Shown in pieces: positions 1-7,238 of a stretch of DNA of 29,821 nt. Origin of the DNA: CAZXIY01 sp964640935. GTDB lineage: Archaea; Thermoplasmatota; Thermoplasmata; Methanomassiliicoccales; Methanomethylophilaceae. The DNA lies in NCBI GenBank assembly GCA_964640935.1, contig CAZXIY010000007.1:1-29821 (forward strand), read 5' to 3'. The position numbers and the translations under genes were made by a program. The notes under the pieces were generated by a model. The model searched no databases and was not told where the DNA came from. It saw nothing but the letters and a program-made list of their open reading frames with translations. Position 1 is the stretch's first letter. Each line of letters begins with the position of its first letter.

Positions 1-54
1 ACCCGAGTCGAAGCCTCGAGAGGGCTTCATGATTGGCCGCTACACTACAGGAGC
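1..54 (-). tRNA. tRNA-Glu (CTC), cut by the window edge
   Basis: Read on the minus strand from 54, the sequence gives acceptor GCTCCTG, a D-arm with GTGTAG and GGCC, and an anticodon stem AAGCC/GGCTT closing the loop CTCTCGA, so the anticodon is CTC (forward bases 18-20). The pattern matches archaeal tRNA-Glu. The T-arm and 3' acceptor strand lie beyond position 1. Confidence 0.88.
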
Positions 55-106
55 TTATTGTCGGAGCATTACTATCCTGTTAATAAAGGTTTCTGGCGGC
101 CTGCAC

Positions 107-889
107 TCAGGATAATTCACCTGGACGATCGGGCAGAAGTCTCTTATGCTCTGATCTTGTCACAGTATCGCGTATCTTCGCAATCTTTTCCACCGGTATG
201 TCATATGCCACGGAAATCTCTCTGTCGGAGCGTTCCATCTCGAATCCATAGAGTATCTTATCGAGATCCTCATACGTCACGCCCATCTCTTCCTCATCTG
301 TCTGTCCGGCCCAGAGACCGGCTGTCGGTGGCTTGGCTATTATCTCTTCCGGTACGCCGATAACCCTGGCCAATTCTCTCACCTGGGTCTTGTACATGTT
401 AGCAAGAGGCATCAGGTCACACGCCCCGTCACCGAACTTTGTGAAGTAACCCATCATGAACTCGCTTTGATTAGACGTTCCGAGGACCAGATACTTCCTC
501 TTGCGAGCAAGGTTGAAAAGTACTATCATCCTGCACCTGGCCGATATGTTGCCGCGATCCAGAGGCGTCTCGTCATCCGAGAGCAGAACTGCCGTAAGAC
601 TGTCGACTGCGGGTTGGACGTCCACGATCCTGTATTCGGTCCCCCATTCCTTGCTCAGGTCAGAGGTTACCATATAATCCTCTGCGGGGGTGACTCTGGA
701 CGGCATGAAGACATTCAGGACCTTGTCCGCCCCCAATGCGTCGACCGCCAACTTCGTCACGACGGCCGAATCAAGGCCTCCGCTAAGGCCTATGACCACG
801 CCCTCGTTCCCTGACTTCTGTACTGCTGTTTTAATGAAGCCTATGAGATGGTCAACATCTTCCTTGGTTACGCTCGGGATCTCGTCCAT
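107..889 (-). CDS. nadE: NAD+ synthetase (ammonia-type, NadE)
   Basis: This 260-residue protein of the adenine-nucleotide alpha-hydrolase (PP-loop) family should adenylate nicotinic acid adenine dinucleotide and amidate it to NAD+, the last step of NAD synthesis. The ATP-binding P-loop SGGLDS is at residues 36-41, and the motif GTSNQSE occurs mid-protein. The length fits the single-domain enzyme, which lacks the fused glutaminase domain of the large bacterial form. The start ATG at 889 lies about 28 bp from an AT-rich element at 911-923, which suggests a leaderless message. It is divergent from a nitrilase-superfamily gene, the superfamily that supplies the glutaminase domain in fused NAD synthetases, so that neighbour could supply ammonia; this is inference. 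The stop is TGA. Confidence 0.95.
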   Translation of the reverse strand: MDEIPSVTKEDVDHLIGFIKTAVQKSGNEGVVIGLSGGLDSAVVTKLAVDALGADKVLNVFMPSRVTPAEDYMVTSDLSKEWGTEYRIVDVQPAVDSLTAVLLSDDETPLDRGNISARCRMIVLFNLARKRKYLVLGTSNQSEFMMGYFTKFGDGACDLMPLANMYKTQVRELARVIGVPEEIIAKPPTAGLWAGQTDEEEMGVTYEDLDKILYGFEMERSDREISVAYDIPVEKIAKIRDTVTRSEHKRLLPDRPGELS

Positions 890-910
890 TGAACTTGCGA
901 TGGTCGTTAT

Positions 911-923
911 CGCTAAAATAATT
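911..923. promoter_or_regulatory. shared bidirectional TATA element between nadE and the amidase
   Basis: The 57-bp gap between the divergent ATGs at 889 and 947 contains one AT-rich element (GCTAAAATAATTG) centred at about 917, nearly equidistant from both. Archaeal TATA boxes lie about 25-28 bp before the transcription start. One element could therefore serve both strands and place both starts at or beside the ATGs. Read from sequence spacing only. Confidence 0.5.
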
Positions 924-946
924 GACGCTGGGATTCGTTAATACGC

Positions 947-1741
947 ATGGACTGCATCGCAGTACGCATGAAGGTCGCTCTCTGTCAATTCGTCCCGAAG
1001 ATCGGCGATGCGAAGGCGAATGCCGCACTTATTGCAGACACCATGGGGTCGACGAATGCTGACGTATACGTGTTTCCGGAGATGTTCATCACCGACTACT
1101 CGTTCACCGATAATGCGTCAGTGATGCACGAAGTGATGGACGCGGTCATGTCCGTCCTCGATGTTACTAAAAAGAACGGAAAATGCTGCATATTCGGCGG
1201 TCCGTCATTTAAGGATGGGAGTGTATTCAACACAGCATATGTGCTGACAGATAAAGTTCAGATGTACAACAAGATCAACCTGGCTCATTTCGGACCGTTC
1301 GATGAACGCGATGATTTTTCAGAAGGTTCTGAACCGCTGATGGTGGATTTCGATGGATTCAGATTCGGTATAATCATCTGCTACGATCTGTTCTTTCCAG
1401 AACTGTCCAAGATGTATGCGATGAACGGGGCCGATGCAGTGATCTGCATATCTGCCTCCCCCGAGACATCTAAGACGGCCTTCGAACGCGTATTCCCTGC
1501 GAGAGCGGTAGAGGACACGGTTTACATGATCTTCGTGAACAACATCGGAGAACGCGGAAATATGACATTCTTCGGCGGAAGCAGATGCCTATCGCCGACC
1601 GGGGACAAGATAATTGAGTGCGATGATAGGGAATCTGTTTCGATAGTGGGGCTGAATCACGATACGATAGAATATGCCAGATGTCAGAGACCGACACTCA
1701 AAGATACACATGTATGGATGATGCCCCGCGACGATCGGTGA
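947..1741 (+). CDS. carbon-nitrogen hydrolase (nitrilase superfamily amidase)
   Basis: This is a 264-residue cytosolic amidase of the nitrilase superfamily. The Glu-Lys-Cys catalytic triad is visible as Glu45 in VFPEMF, Lys109 in YNKINL and Cys145 in IIICYDLFFPEL. The substrate cannot be read from sequence. Family members hydrolyse omega-amides, N-carbamoyl compounds or glutamine. The divergent NAD synthetase suggests a possible glutaminase role for NadE, but that is only contextual. Two starts are possible: ATG 947, which fits a leaderless transcript from the TATA element at 911-923, or ATG 968, which begins with the family-typical MKVALCQF and shortens the protein by seven residues. Neither has a clear Shine-Dalgarno site. 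Confidence 0.9.
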   Translation: MDCIAVRMKVALCQFVPKIGDAKANAALIADTMGSTNADVYVFPEMFITDYSFTDNASVMHEVMDAVMSVLDVTKKNGKCCIFGGPSFKDGSVFNTAYVLTDKVQMYNKINLAHFGPFDERDDFSEGSEPLMVDFDGFRFGIIICYDLFFPELSKMYAMNGADAVICISASPETSKTAFERVFPARAVEDTVYMIFVNNIGERGNMTFFGGSRCLSPTGDKIIECDDRESVSIVGLNHDTIEYARCQRPTLKDTHVWMMPRDDR

Positions 1742-1782
1742 ACAAAACATTTTAATGTAGGTACCAGTTTGTCCGACCTGCA

Positions 1783-1869
1783 GCCGAGATGGCCCAGCCC
1801 GGTAAGGCGCGAGCCTGGAAAGCTCGTGGCGATTTCGCCTCGGGAGTTCGAATCTCCCTCTCGGCGCCA
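1783..1869 (+). tRNA. tRNA-Ser (GGA), CCA encoded
   Basis: Acceptor GCCGAGA pairs with TCTCGGC, followed by discriminator G and an encoded CCA. The anticodon stem CGAGC/GCTCG closes the loop CTGGAAA, giving anticodon GGA. The long variable arm (TGGCGATTTCGCCT) is typical of serine tRNA, and the T-arm is GGGAG/CTCCC around TTCGAAT. No intron. An AT-rich stretch at about 1749-1758 may be its TATA element. Confidence 0.95.
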
Positions 1870-1971
1870 CTATACTATCATTTTGCGATACAGCATCCGC
1901 TGTCAATTCGCTGCAAATATCAAAATAACCGCATGAGAATGTCACAAGTATCCTTTTGTGAGGGCCATCAT

Positions 1972-2508
1972 ATGCAGATCTGCAGATACGAATCTCCGAT
2001 AGGCACCATCGTTCTGACCGGCAGCAAAATGAATCTCCGCGGCCTCTGGTTCGAAGAACAAGTACCAACTGTTGAAGATACGAACGACAGCAGCATCAAT
2101 ACGGACGAACCTGTGTTCGATGTCACCATCGAATGGCTGGATGATTATTTCGGCGATAAACGGCCGCCGATACCCCCCAATATCCGTTTATCCCCTGAAG
2201 GGAGCGAATTCCAGACCACCGTCTGGAACATCCTGCTCAGGATACCTTACGGCAATGTCTCCACATACGGCGCGGTGGCCGATGCTGTTGTACGCGAAAC
2301 TGACATGGAGCGCATGTCATGTCGTGCCGTCGGCGGAGCCCTGGCCCGCAACCCGATATCGTTGATGGTCCCCTGCCATCGCGTGATAGGCCATGATGGC
2401 CGTATGACAGGTTACTCCGGCGGAATCGAGAAAAAGAAATACCTTCTGGAACACGAAGGCGTCAATATTTCCAGATCACGTATTTGCGACAAGCCTATCA
2501 CTCTTTGA
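1972..2508 (+). CDS. ogt: methylated-DNA--protein-cysteine methyltransferase
   Basis: This 178-residue DNA-repair protein transfers the methyl group from O6-methylguanine to its own cysteine. The active-site motif PCHRVIG is present with the acceptor at Cys135. It is preceded by the helix-turn-helix region (TVWNILLRIPYGNVSTYG) and followed by GYSGG and the C-terminal EKKKYLL motif. ATG 1972 is chosen because GTGAGG sits about 8 bp upstream and the protein then begins directly with the N-terminal domain. An in-frame ATG at 1933 has weaker support. The last 11 bp overlap the end of the convergent membrane gene at 2498, so the two messages can form an antisense overlap. The stop is TGA. Confidence 0.93.
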   Translation: MQICRYESPIGTIVLTGSKMNLRGLWFEEQVPTVEDTNDSSINTDEPVFDVTIEWLDDYFGDKRPPIPPNIRLSPEGSEFQTTVWNILLRIPYGNVSTYGAVADAVVRETDMERMSCRAVGGALARNPISLMVPCHRVIGHDGRMTGYSGGIEKKKYLLEHEGVNISRSRICDKPITL

Positions 2509-3520
2509 CATCTTCGGCATCGCCGTGCCTGCCGATGATGCCCTTGATCTTCTTGCCGATCTCGTCTCTGAACTCTCTGTGTTCTGCGTCGGATACTTTG
2601 ATATTGAGCAATTGTCCGGTGTCTCCGTAGATACGGACGTATCTGCAATCATCCAGCGTACCATCGGAAGGTACGATCGATCTCGCACGGATAGACTGCC
2701 CAGTAACGAACGATCCACCAGTATCATTCACAGTCATGAGATACACGGATCCGTCCGCCCTTTTCTGAAGAACCATGGTGATCTTCTCCTTTTTAGGACA
2801 CCATATGTTCGCAGTCGATTCGGCAACGGTGATCTCGTCGACATCGGTCCTGTCCCATTGATCGATCCTCCCTATGCATACGCATATCCTTCTCATGTCG
2901 CGGCGCTCGATCTCAGAATCGGCATCTATCGATACCGATGTCATAACGTCACGCATATCGTGCTTTATGAGCCACTGATCATTCCTCTCTATGACCCCCG
3001 GTCTTGTGAGCATATAGATGAATATGATGTACATCAGGATCTGCGGAATCGTCGTAGTGGCTGATACCTGGATGAGTTCCCAAAAGTCAGCCCCTATATG
3101 CAGGCAATAAATGTCCACAGCGGCGTATTCGACAAGTTGCAATACGGCGATGATCAGCATCATGCCGCTGTTCCTGAATATACCTCTTATACAAAAGATA
3201 CCGTTTGTTATGACTATCAGATTCAGACATACCATCACGAACGATTCCACAAATACAAGGTCGCTGCTATCGGTCAGACCGACCATCTGGCTCAATATGG
3301 CGACCGTTCCTGTGAATAATGCGTAGATGCCAATCGTCTTCATAGGTGTCTTGTTGGGATAGACTATCATCGCCAGACCGGAGCACACCATAACCGCAGA
3401 TATGATCCATGACATCGTGTTGCCGAACTCCGCAGCAAAACTAATGTTAGGGATCGCCACGATAAGCATTACCAGGCCGAACAAGTACTCCAGCCTCAGT
3501 TTTCCTATTTCGACGTTCAT
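2498..3520 (-). CDS. paralogous six-helix membrane protein, pair 1 second gene (B1)
   Basis: A 340-residue protein of no recognised family. About six hydrophobic helices occupy residues 12-190, followed by a hydrophilic C-terminal domain of about 150 residues that the positive-inside rule places in the cytoplasm. The family motif after helix 4 reads G.FRN...M, and the C-terminal domain contains MVLQKRADGSVYLM, IVPSDG and RYVRIYGD. It shares this architecture with its neighbour A1 and with the pair at 22320-24330; the closest copy by motif is B2. It ends in a charged tail (KKIKG). The start ATG at 3520 overlaps the A1 stop as ATGA, which indicates translational coupling. An upstream ATG at 3589 would lie inside A1 and is rejected. 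The function is unknown. Confidence 0.85.
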   Translation of the reverse strand: MNVEIGKLRLEYLFGLVMLIVAIPNISFAAEFGNTMSWIISAVMVCSGLAMIVYPNKTPMKTIGIYALFTGTVAILSQMVGLTDSSDLVFVESFVMVCLNLIVITNGIFCIRGIFRNSGMMLIIAVLQLVEYAAVDIYCLHIGADFWELIQVSATTTIPQILMYIIFIYMLTRPGVIERNDQWLIKHDMRDVMTSVSIDADSEIERRDMRRICVCIGRIDQWDRTDVDEITVAESTANIWCPKKEKITMVLQKRADGSVYLMTVNDTGGSFVTGQSIRARSIVPSDGTLDDCRYVRIYGDTGQLLNIKVSDAEHREFRDEIGKKIKGIIGRHGDAEDVKE

Positions 3521-4476
3521 TCGACCTCGTCCCCTACTGCAAGTCTTATGAACTGCCCTTCGACGCTGTATAGACGCACATATCTGCAATCAGATATCGA
3601 GTCGCAATCCTCTGGAACGACGTTCGTCACGACTAACCCTTCCGTGCAAAGGAACGAATCATCGCGATTCCGCAAGAACGTCATGTGAATCCCTTCGCAC
3701 CCTATCCATTTCTGCAGAAGCACCGACAGATGCTCGTCGGATCTCTTCAGTGTCAGGAATGTCTCCGATTCCACCGGGCAATTCCGGAGCTTCGTCCATG
3801 ACGATCTGTCGGTTAGACCTGTCTTCAGAGTCACGAGGTCATCCCTTCCGATTATCGATCCGGAATCGATGCTGATACGACATTTGACCGCATGGATGTC
3901 GTCACGGGTCCTCCCCGTCGGAGTATTGCTCCAGATCTCCTTGTTGCTGAGTATTATGACATATACGATGTACATCGCGAGATAGAGTGCAGTGCCTCTG
4001 TACACCTCGATGAATCCATCGAATGTGCCACCGCTGTGGAAATACATCGCTATTTGCAGAGCGTACGTCGCTACGATCGCATACGCAACATAGCGCATTA
4101 TGAGCGTGTTGCGTGACGTTCCGGTGTAGTATTTCAGCCCAGAGTAGAGGAGGATCAGACCGAGAACGATCATCACAATTCCTGTGACGAAAGGTATGTC
4201 CGAAGGACTCAGAGCTTCCGGGATCGATCTCACGACCCTTGCAAGACCCAAGGCCATAGAATACAGACCGATAGCTCTCATCTTGCTCTTTTTTCTGTCC
4301 AGGAACACGACCGCACCGAACAGAGCTATGATGATATTGGATACGACAACGAATGTTTTGGTAAGGTCCCATACGCCGGACGACGTGAACAGGGTCATCG
4401 ACGACAGCAAACCTACCGCCATCATCAGTATGCCCAGAAGATATTCGATACGCAAGTATCGTCCGACTGTCCGCAT
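3517..4476 (-). CDS. paralogous six-helix membrane protein, pair 1 first gene (A1)
   Basis: A 319-residue protein of no recognised family. Hydrophobic segments lie near residues 13-31, 39-57, 66-81, 93-111, 126-144 and 160-175, with a soluble C-terminal domain of about 145 residues. Basic loops (DRKKSKMR, and the stretch around GTSRN) put the N- and C-termini inside. Shared with A2 (23293-24330): MRAIG.Y..ALG..RV.RS.P in helix 3, PVESE, and LLQKW.G..GI.MT in the tail. An AT-rich element at 4493-4505 lies about 23 bp from the ATG, so the message is probably leaderless. The gene is divergent from the hydantoinase operon across a repeat-rich control region and is co-transcribed with B1. The function is unknown; the tail could be a sensory or protein-interaction domain. 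Confidence 0.87.
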   Translation of the reverse strand: MRTVGRYLRIEYLLGILMMAVGLLSSMTLFTSSGVWDLTKTFVVVSNIIIALFGAVVFLDRKKSKMRAIGLYSMALGLARVVRSIPEALSPSDIPFVTGIVMIVLGLILLYSGLKYYTGTSRNTLIMRYVAYAIVATYALQIAMYFHSGGTFDGFIEVYRGTALYLAMYIVYVIILSNKEIWSNTPTGRTRDDIHAVKCRISIDSGSIIGRDDLVTLKTGLTDRSSWTKLRNCPVESETFLTLKRSDEHLSVLLQKWIGCEGIHMTFLRNRDDSFLCTEGLVVTNVVPEDCDSISDCRYVRLYSVEGQFIRLAVGDEVE

Positions 4477-4492
4477 GGATGTGCATATCTCT

Positions 4493-4505
4493 GAAATAAT
4501 ATAAT
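4493..4505 (-). promoter_or_regulatory. probable TATA element of the A1-B1 operon
   Basis: On the minus strand an AT-only block (ATTATATTATTTC) is centred about 23 bp before the A1 ATG. This is the usual archaeal TATA-to-start distance if the message is leaderless. Confidence 0.45.
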
Positions 4506-4515
4506 GGGCGCTTCT

Positions 4516-4640
4516 TCATTTGTAGGTATCTAAAAGTATTCATTTTTTAATGCAAATAACTCATTTGTGGTATAATTTAATCGTTTTTTTCTAATTGTGG
4601 CATCATTTATTTAAATAATTTTCTATTATGGTATAACTAT
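4516..4640. repeat. three regularly spaced direct repeats plus a diverged fourth copy
   Basis: Three copies of an element close to TTGTGGTATAATTTA start at 4565 (TTGTGGTATAATTTA), 4595 (TTGTGGCATCATTTA) and 4626 (TTATGGTATAACTAT), 30 and 31 bp apart, or about three helical turns. A diverged fourth copy, TCATTTGTAGGTATC, starts at 4516, which is 45 bp before the TCATTTGT at 4561. The array lies in the divergent AT-rich intergenic region between A1 and the hydantoinase operon, where regulator sites are expected. It is read as an operator array, with no known regulator assigned. Confidence 0.5.
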
Positions 4641-4651
4641 TAACAATAGTT
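4635..4651. promoter_or_regulatory. perfect 7-bp inverted repeat upstream of the hydantoinase operon
   Basis: AACTATT and AATAGTT flank AAC as a perfect inverted repeat about 45 bp before the ATG at 4694. A further half-site, ATAGTTA, follows at 4660-4666. The size and position suit a dimeric repressor site overlapping the core promoter. The region is so AT-rich that a chance match is possible. Confidence 0.35.
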
Positions 4652-4693
4652 TATTAATTATAGTTAAATATCAAAAACCGTGATTATTCGGCT

Positions 4694-6898
4694 ATGGTAA
4701 AGCGTGCGGAATACGATGAATGGGTCCTGGAATGGATAGCCTCCGAGAAGTCCAAGGGCAGGAAATGCTTCGACGTCAGGAAGATCAACAGCGGGTACTA
4801 CGTGTACTACCAGACAACTAGATACAATCCGGATACAAAGAAGAGAGAGAAGGTCTCCGCATACATAGGGAAGCTCGTAGAAGGCCAGGGTGTAGTTGAA
4901 CCTGGCGATAAGAAAGAAGATATCATCACCAGTGCCAGATACGGCCTTGGCGTGGATACCGGAGGCACATTCACTGACGCTGTCATTGTAGATCTCGACG
5001 ACTTCACCGTCATGGCCAAAAGAAAATCCCCGACGACATACGAGGATCTTTCGATCGGACTCTACAACTCGGTCGATGCCGTCCTCTCTGCCGTCGATAT
5101 CAAGCCGTCGGACATTTCCCTGGTGGGCATTTCCACGACGTTAGCGACGAACTCCGTTCTGGAGGGCAGAGGCGGCGAAGTCGGGTTGATACTCATCGGA
5201 TGGGATCCCATGAGCCCCGTATCGTTCGGAGAGAAGAACCAGGTATTCGTCAAAGGAGGGTACGATGCAAAAGGCAGGGCGATCAACTCCCTGAGTCTCG
5301 ATGAGGTCACCGAGGCCATCAAGAAAGCTTCCGTCGGCGTCGATGCACTTGCCATATCCGGCCTTTTCGCCAACCTGAATTCCACACAGGAAAGAAAGGT
5401 CAAGGACCTGGCGATCAAACTCACCGGTCTTCCAACGGTCGCAGGACATGAGCTTTCAGCAGAACTCGGTATAGGTCTTCGCGCCGAGACAGCGGTCCTG
5501 AACGGCAAACTCATACCGATAGTCAGCAAGTTCTTCGACGACGTGAAAAAGACATTCGAAGAGAAAGGGATCTTCGCTCCCATAATGGTGTACAAGGGTG
5601 ACGGATCCGTAATGACGATCGACAAAGCAAAACTCTATCCGGTGCAGACCATCCTTTCCGGCCCCGCGGCGAGTTCCATGGGTGGCAAGATACTGTCCGG
5701 CGAGAACGACTGCGTCATAGTCGATATCGGCGGGACATCTACCGATATCGCAGTAGTTGAAGAAGGATATCCGCAGATACAGTACATGGGAGCAGAGATC
5801 GGCGGCTGGCGTACCCGCGTCAAAGCTGTCGATATGTACACGATCGCACTCGGCGGAGATTCCAAGATATCCGTCATCGATTCCAAATTCGCCTTCGGAC
5901 CGCAGAGGGTCGTGCCGCTGTGCATCTTCTCCGAGAAGTACCCGGACATCATCGCAAAGACGATGCACACGAACATCTGCGATTACTACTGTCTTAACGA
6001 GGGTTTTGACCGCGATTCGTTAGACGATCGCAAAAAACGCATAGTCGACGGGATGGCAGGGAAAGGGGCGATGGATCTGATGGAGGTGATGAACTCCACG
6101 GATGGGCTATGGGACATAGGCGAGGATCTGGGAGAACTCGTCAAAGAACGCATCATAGTCGCTTCATCGATCACCCCGACAGACATAATGGTCTACCAGG
6201 AGATGTTCCAATGCGGCGATTATGAAGGCTCCAGAGCAGGCATCCATGCCATTGCCGAGAAGTTCGGCATGACCGAAAGGCAGGCCGCGACAGTGATGAT
6301 GGACGAGATACATGTGAACATCGCCGAGGCCGTTCTCACAAAACTGATAGACGACGATATGCGCGGATGGTACAACCGCGAGACGGCGATGTTTCTCAGA
6401 CGCATGTCATCTCTGAACAAGAAGGGGCTGCTGAAGATGCTTCCTAAGATAGATGTGCCGATCGTCGGTATAGGGGCCCCGGCGAAATTTCTTATGTACG
6501 ATATTGGAGAGAGGCTTGGAACGAAGGCCGTATTCCCGGAGGACTTCGATGTCGGTAATGCTATAGGGGCCGTATCGAGCAAGGTCGTAGAATCCTTATC
6601 GGCGACGGTCACGCCGACCAATGACTACAGATACAAGCTGGAAGTGCCGTATCTCGGCCCGTCGTACTACTCGCGCATGGAGAGCGCCGTGTCTGCCGGA
6701 AGGAGCAGCCTTGAGAATTTCCTGGCCGACGAAGTGAAGAAGCACGGCGGGACGAACATAGTCACGAGCACCAAGATCAAGACGTTCATGGCGACCGAAG
6801 GGGGCGTCGGTAACTGGGAGGAGGAAGGCATCTCCAGGACCGTGAATTATGTAGAGATCAGCTCCAGGGCCGTAGGCGATCCGCCGGAGGCGCATTGA
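4694..6898 (+). CDS. hydantoinase/oxoprolinase-family (HyuA-like) protein with N-terminal extension
   Basis: A 734-residue protein with two parts. Residues about 1-75 (a stretch with YYVYYQTT, then NPDTKKREK and YIGKL) resemble the short N-terminal module of IS4/IS1634-type transposases and are not part of the usual hydantoinase fold. From about residue 83 it is a HyuA-like protein of the ASKHA fold: GVDTGGTFTDAVIVD (phosphate 1), STTLATNSVLEGRGG, a second half with ILSGPAASSMGG and VDIGGTSTDIAVV (phosphate 2). The family performs ATP-dependent opening of cyclic amides such as 5-oxoproline or hydantoin, usually with a HyuB partner, but no hyuB gene is here. The substrate is unknown. It is the first gene of an operon with methanogenesis marker protein 8. 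Confidence 0.85.
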   Translation: MVKRAEYDEWVLEWIASEKSKGRKCFDVRKINSGYYVYYQTTRYNPDTKKREKVSAYIGKLVEGQGVVEPGDKKEDIITSARYGLGVDTGGTFTDAVIVDLDDFTVMAKRKSPTTYEDLSIGLYNSVDAVLSAVDIKPSDISLVGISTTLATNSVLEGRGGEVGLILIGWDPMSPVSFGEKNQVFVKGGYDAKGRAINSLSLDEVTEAIKKASVGVDALAISGLFANLNSTQERKVKDLAIKLTGLPTVAGHELSAELGIGLRAETAVLNGKLIPIVSKFFDDVKKTFEEKGIFAPIMVYKGDGSVMTIDKAKLYPVQTILSGPAASSMGGKILSGENDCVIVDIGGTSTDIAVVEEGYPQIQYMGAEIGGWRTRVKAVDMYTIALGGDSKISVIDSKFAFGPQRVVPLCIFSEKYPDIIAKTMHTNICDYYCLNEGFDRDSLDDRKKRIVDGMAGKGAMDLMEVMNSTDGLWDIGEDLGELVKERIIVASSITPTDIMVYQEMFQCGDYEGSRAGIHAIAEKFGMTERQAATVMMDEIHVNIAEAVLTKLIDDDMRGWYNRETAMFLRRMSSLNKKGLLKMLPKIDVPIVGIGAPAKFLMYDIGERLGTKAVFPEDFDVGNAIGAVSSKVVESLSATVTPTNDYRYKLEVPYLGPSYYSRMESAVSAGRSSLENFLADEVKKHGGTNIVTSTKIKTFMATEGGVGNWEEEGISRTVNYVEISSRAVGDPPEAH

Positions 6899-7225
6899 AT
6901 GGTAATATTCGACGGCAACAAGTACGAGGGTCCGGTGCCCGTCACCGGCGAAGATGTTCCCAACGGACCGGGCGTTTATCTGATATGCACGGATTCGGCG
7001 GGAGGCATCAAGATACTCGGCGTGTACGAGAGCGACGATATGAGAATGTCCATTGCGAACAATCCGAAATCCAAATGCTGGAAAGAGAACTGTGATAACG
7101 GATTGTCCGCATACTACCTGATGATGGATGCCCCGCAGACGAAACGCGAAGATCTCTGCAGAAGAACGATAGAGAACAGATGGTATAGGGTCGTCTGCAA
7201 TGACCCTCCGATGGATGATTTCTGA
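6899..7225 (+). CDS. small GIY-YIG-like protein
   Basis: A 108-residue soluble protein starting at the base after the hydantoinase stop (TGA then ATG), so translation is probably coupled. No family is certain. The order GPGVYLI, then ILGVYESDD, then an Arg-containing segment (DMRMSI), a CW.EN stretch, a KREDL glutamate region and a terminal RVVCNDPP resembles the layout of GIY-YIG domains. The second motif is degenerate (LGVY in place of YIG), so nuclease activity is doubtful. It contains four cysteines. Its position inside the hydantoinase-marker 8 operon suggests a linked role. The domain assignment is tentative. Confidence 0.72.
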   Translation: MVIFDGNKYEGPVPVTGEDVPNGPGVYLICTDSAGGIKILGVYESDDMRMSIANNPKSKCWKENCDNGLSAYYLMMDAPQTKREDLCRRTIENRWYRVVCNDPPMDDF

Positions 7226-7238
7226 ATGGTGATATGAT

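Noticed and set aside
107..889. Large glutamine-dependent NAD synthetase
   Set aside because: The protein has only the synthetase domain (260 residues); the nitrilase-like protein is a separate, divergent gene.
4694..4920. An insertion sequence interrupting the hydantoinase gene
   Set aside because: The transposase-like head is in frame with the hydantoinase and has no terminal inverted repeats or catalytic DDE region, so it is better read as a fused domain.
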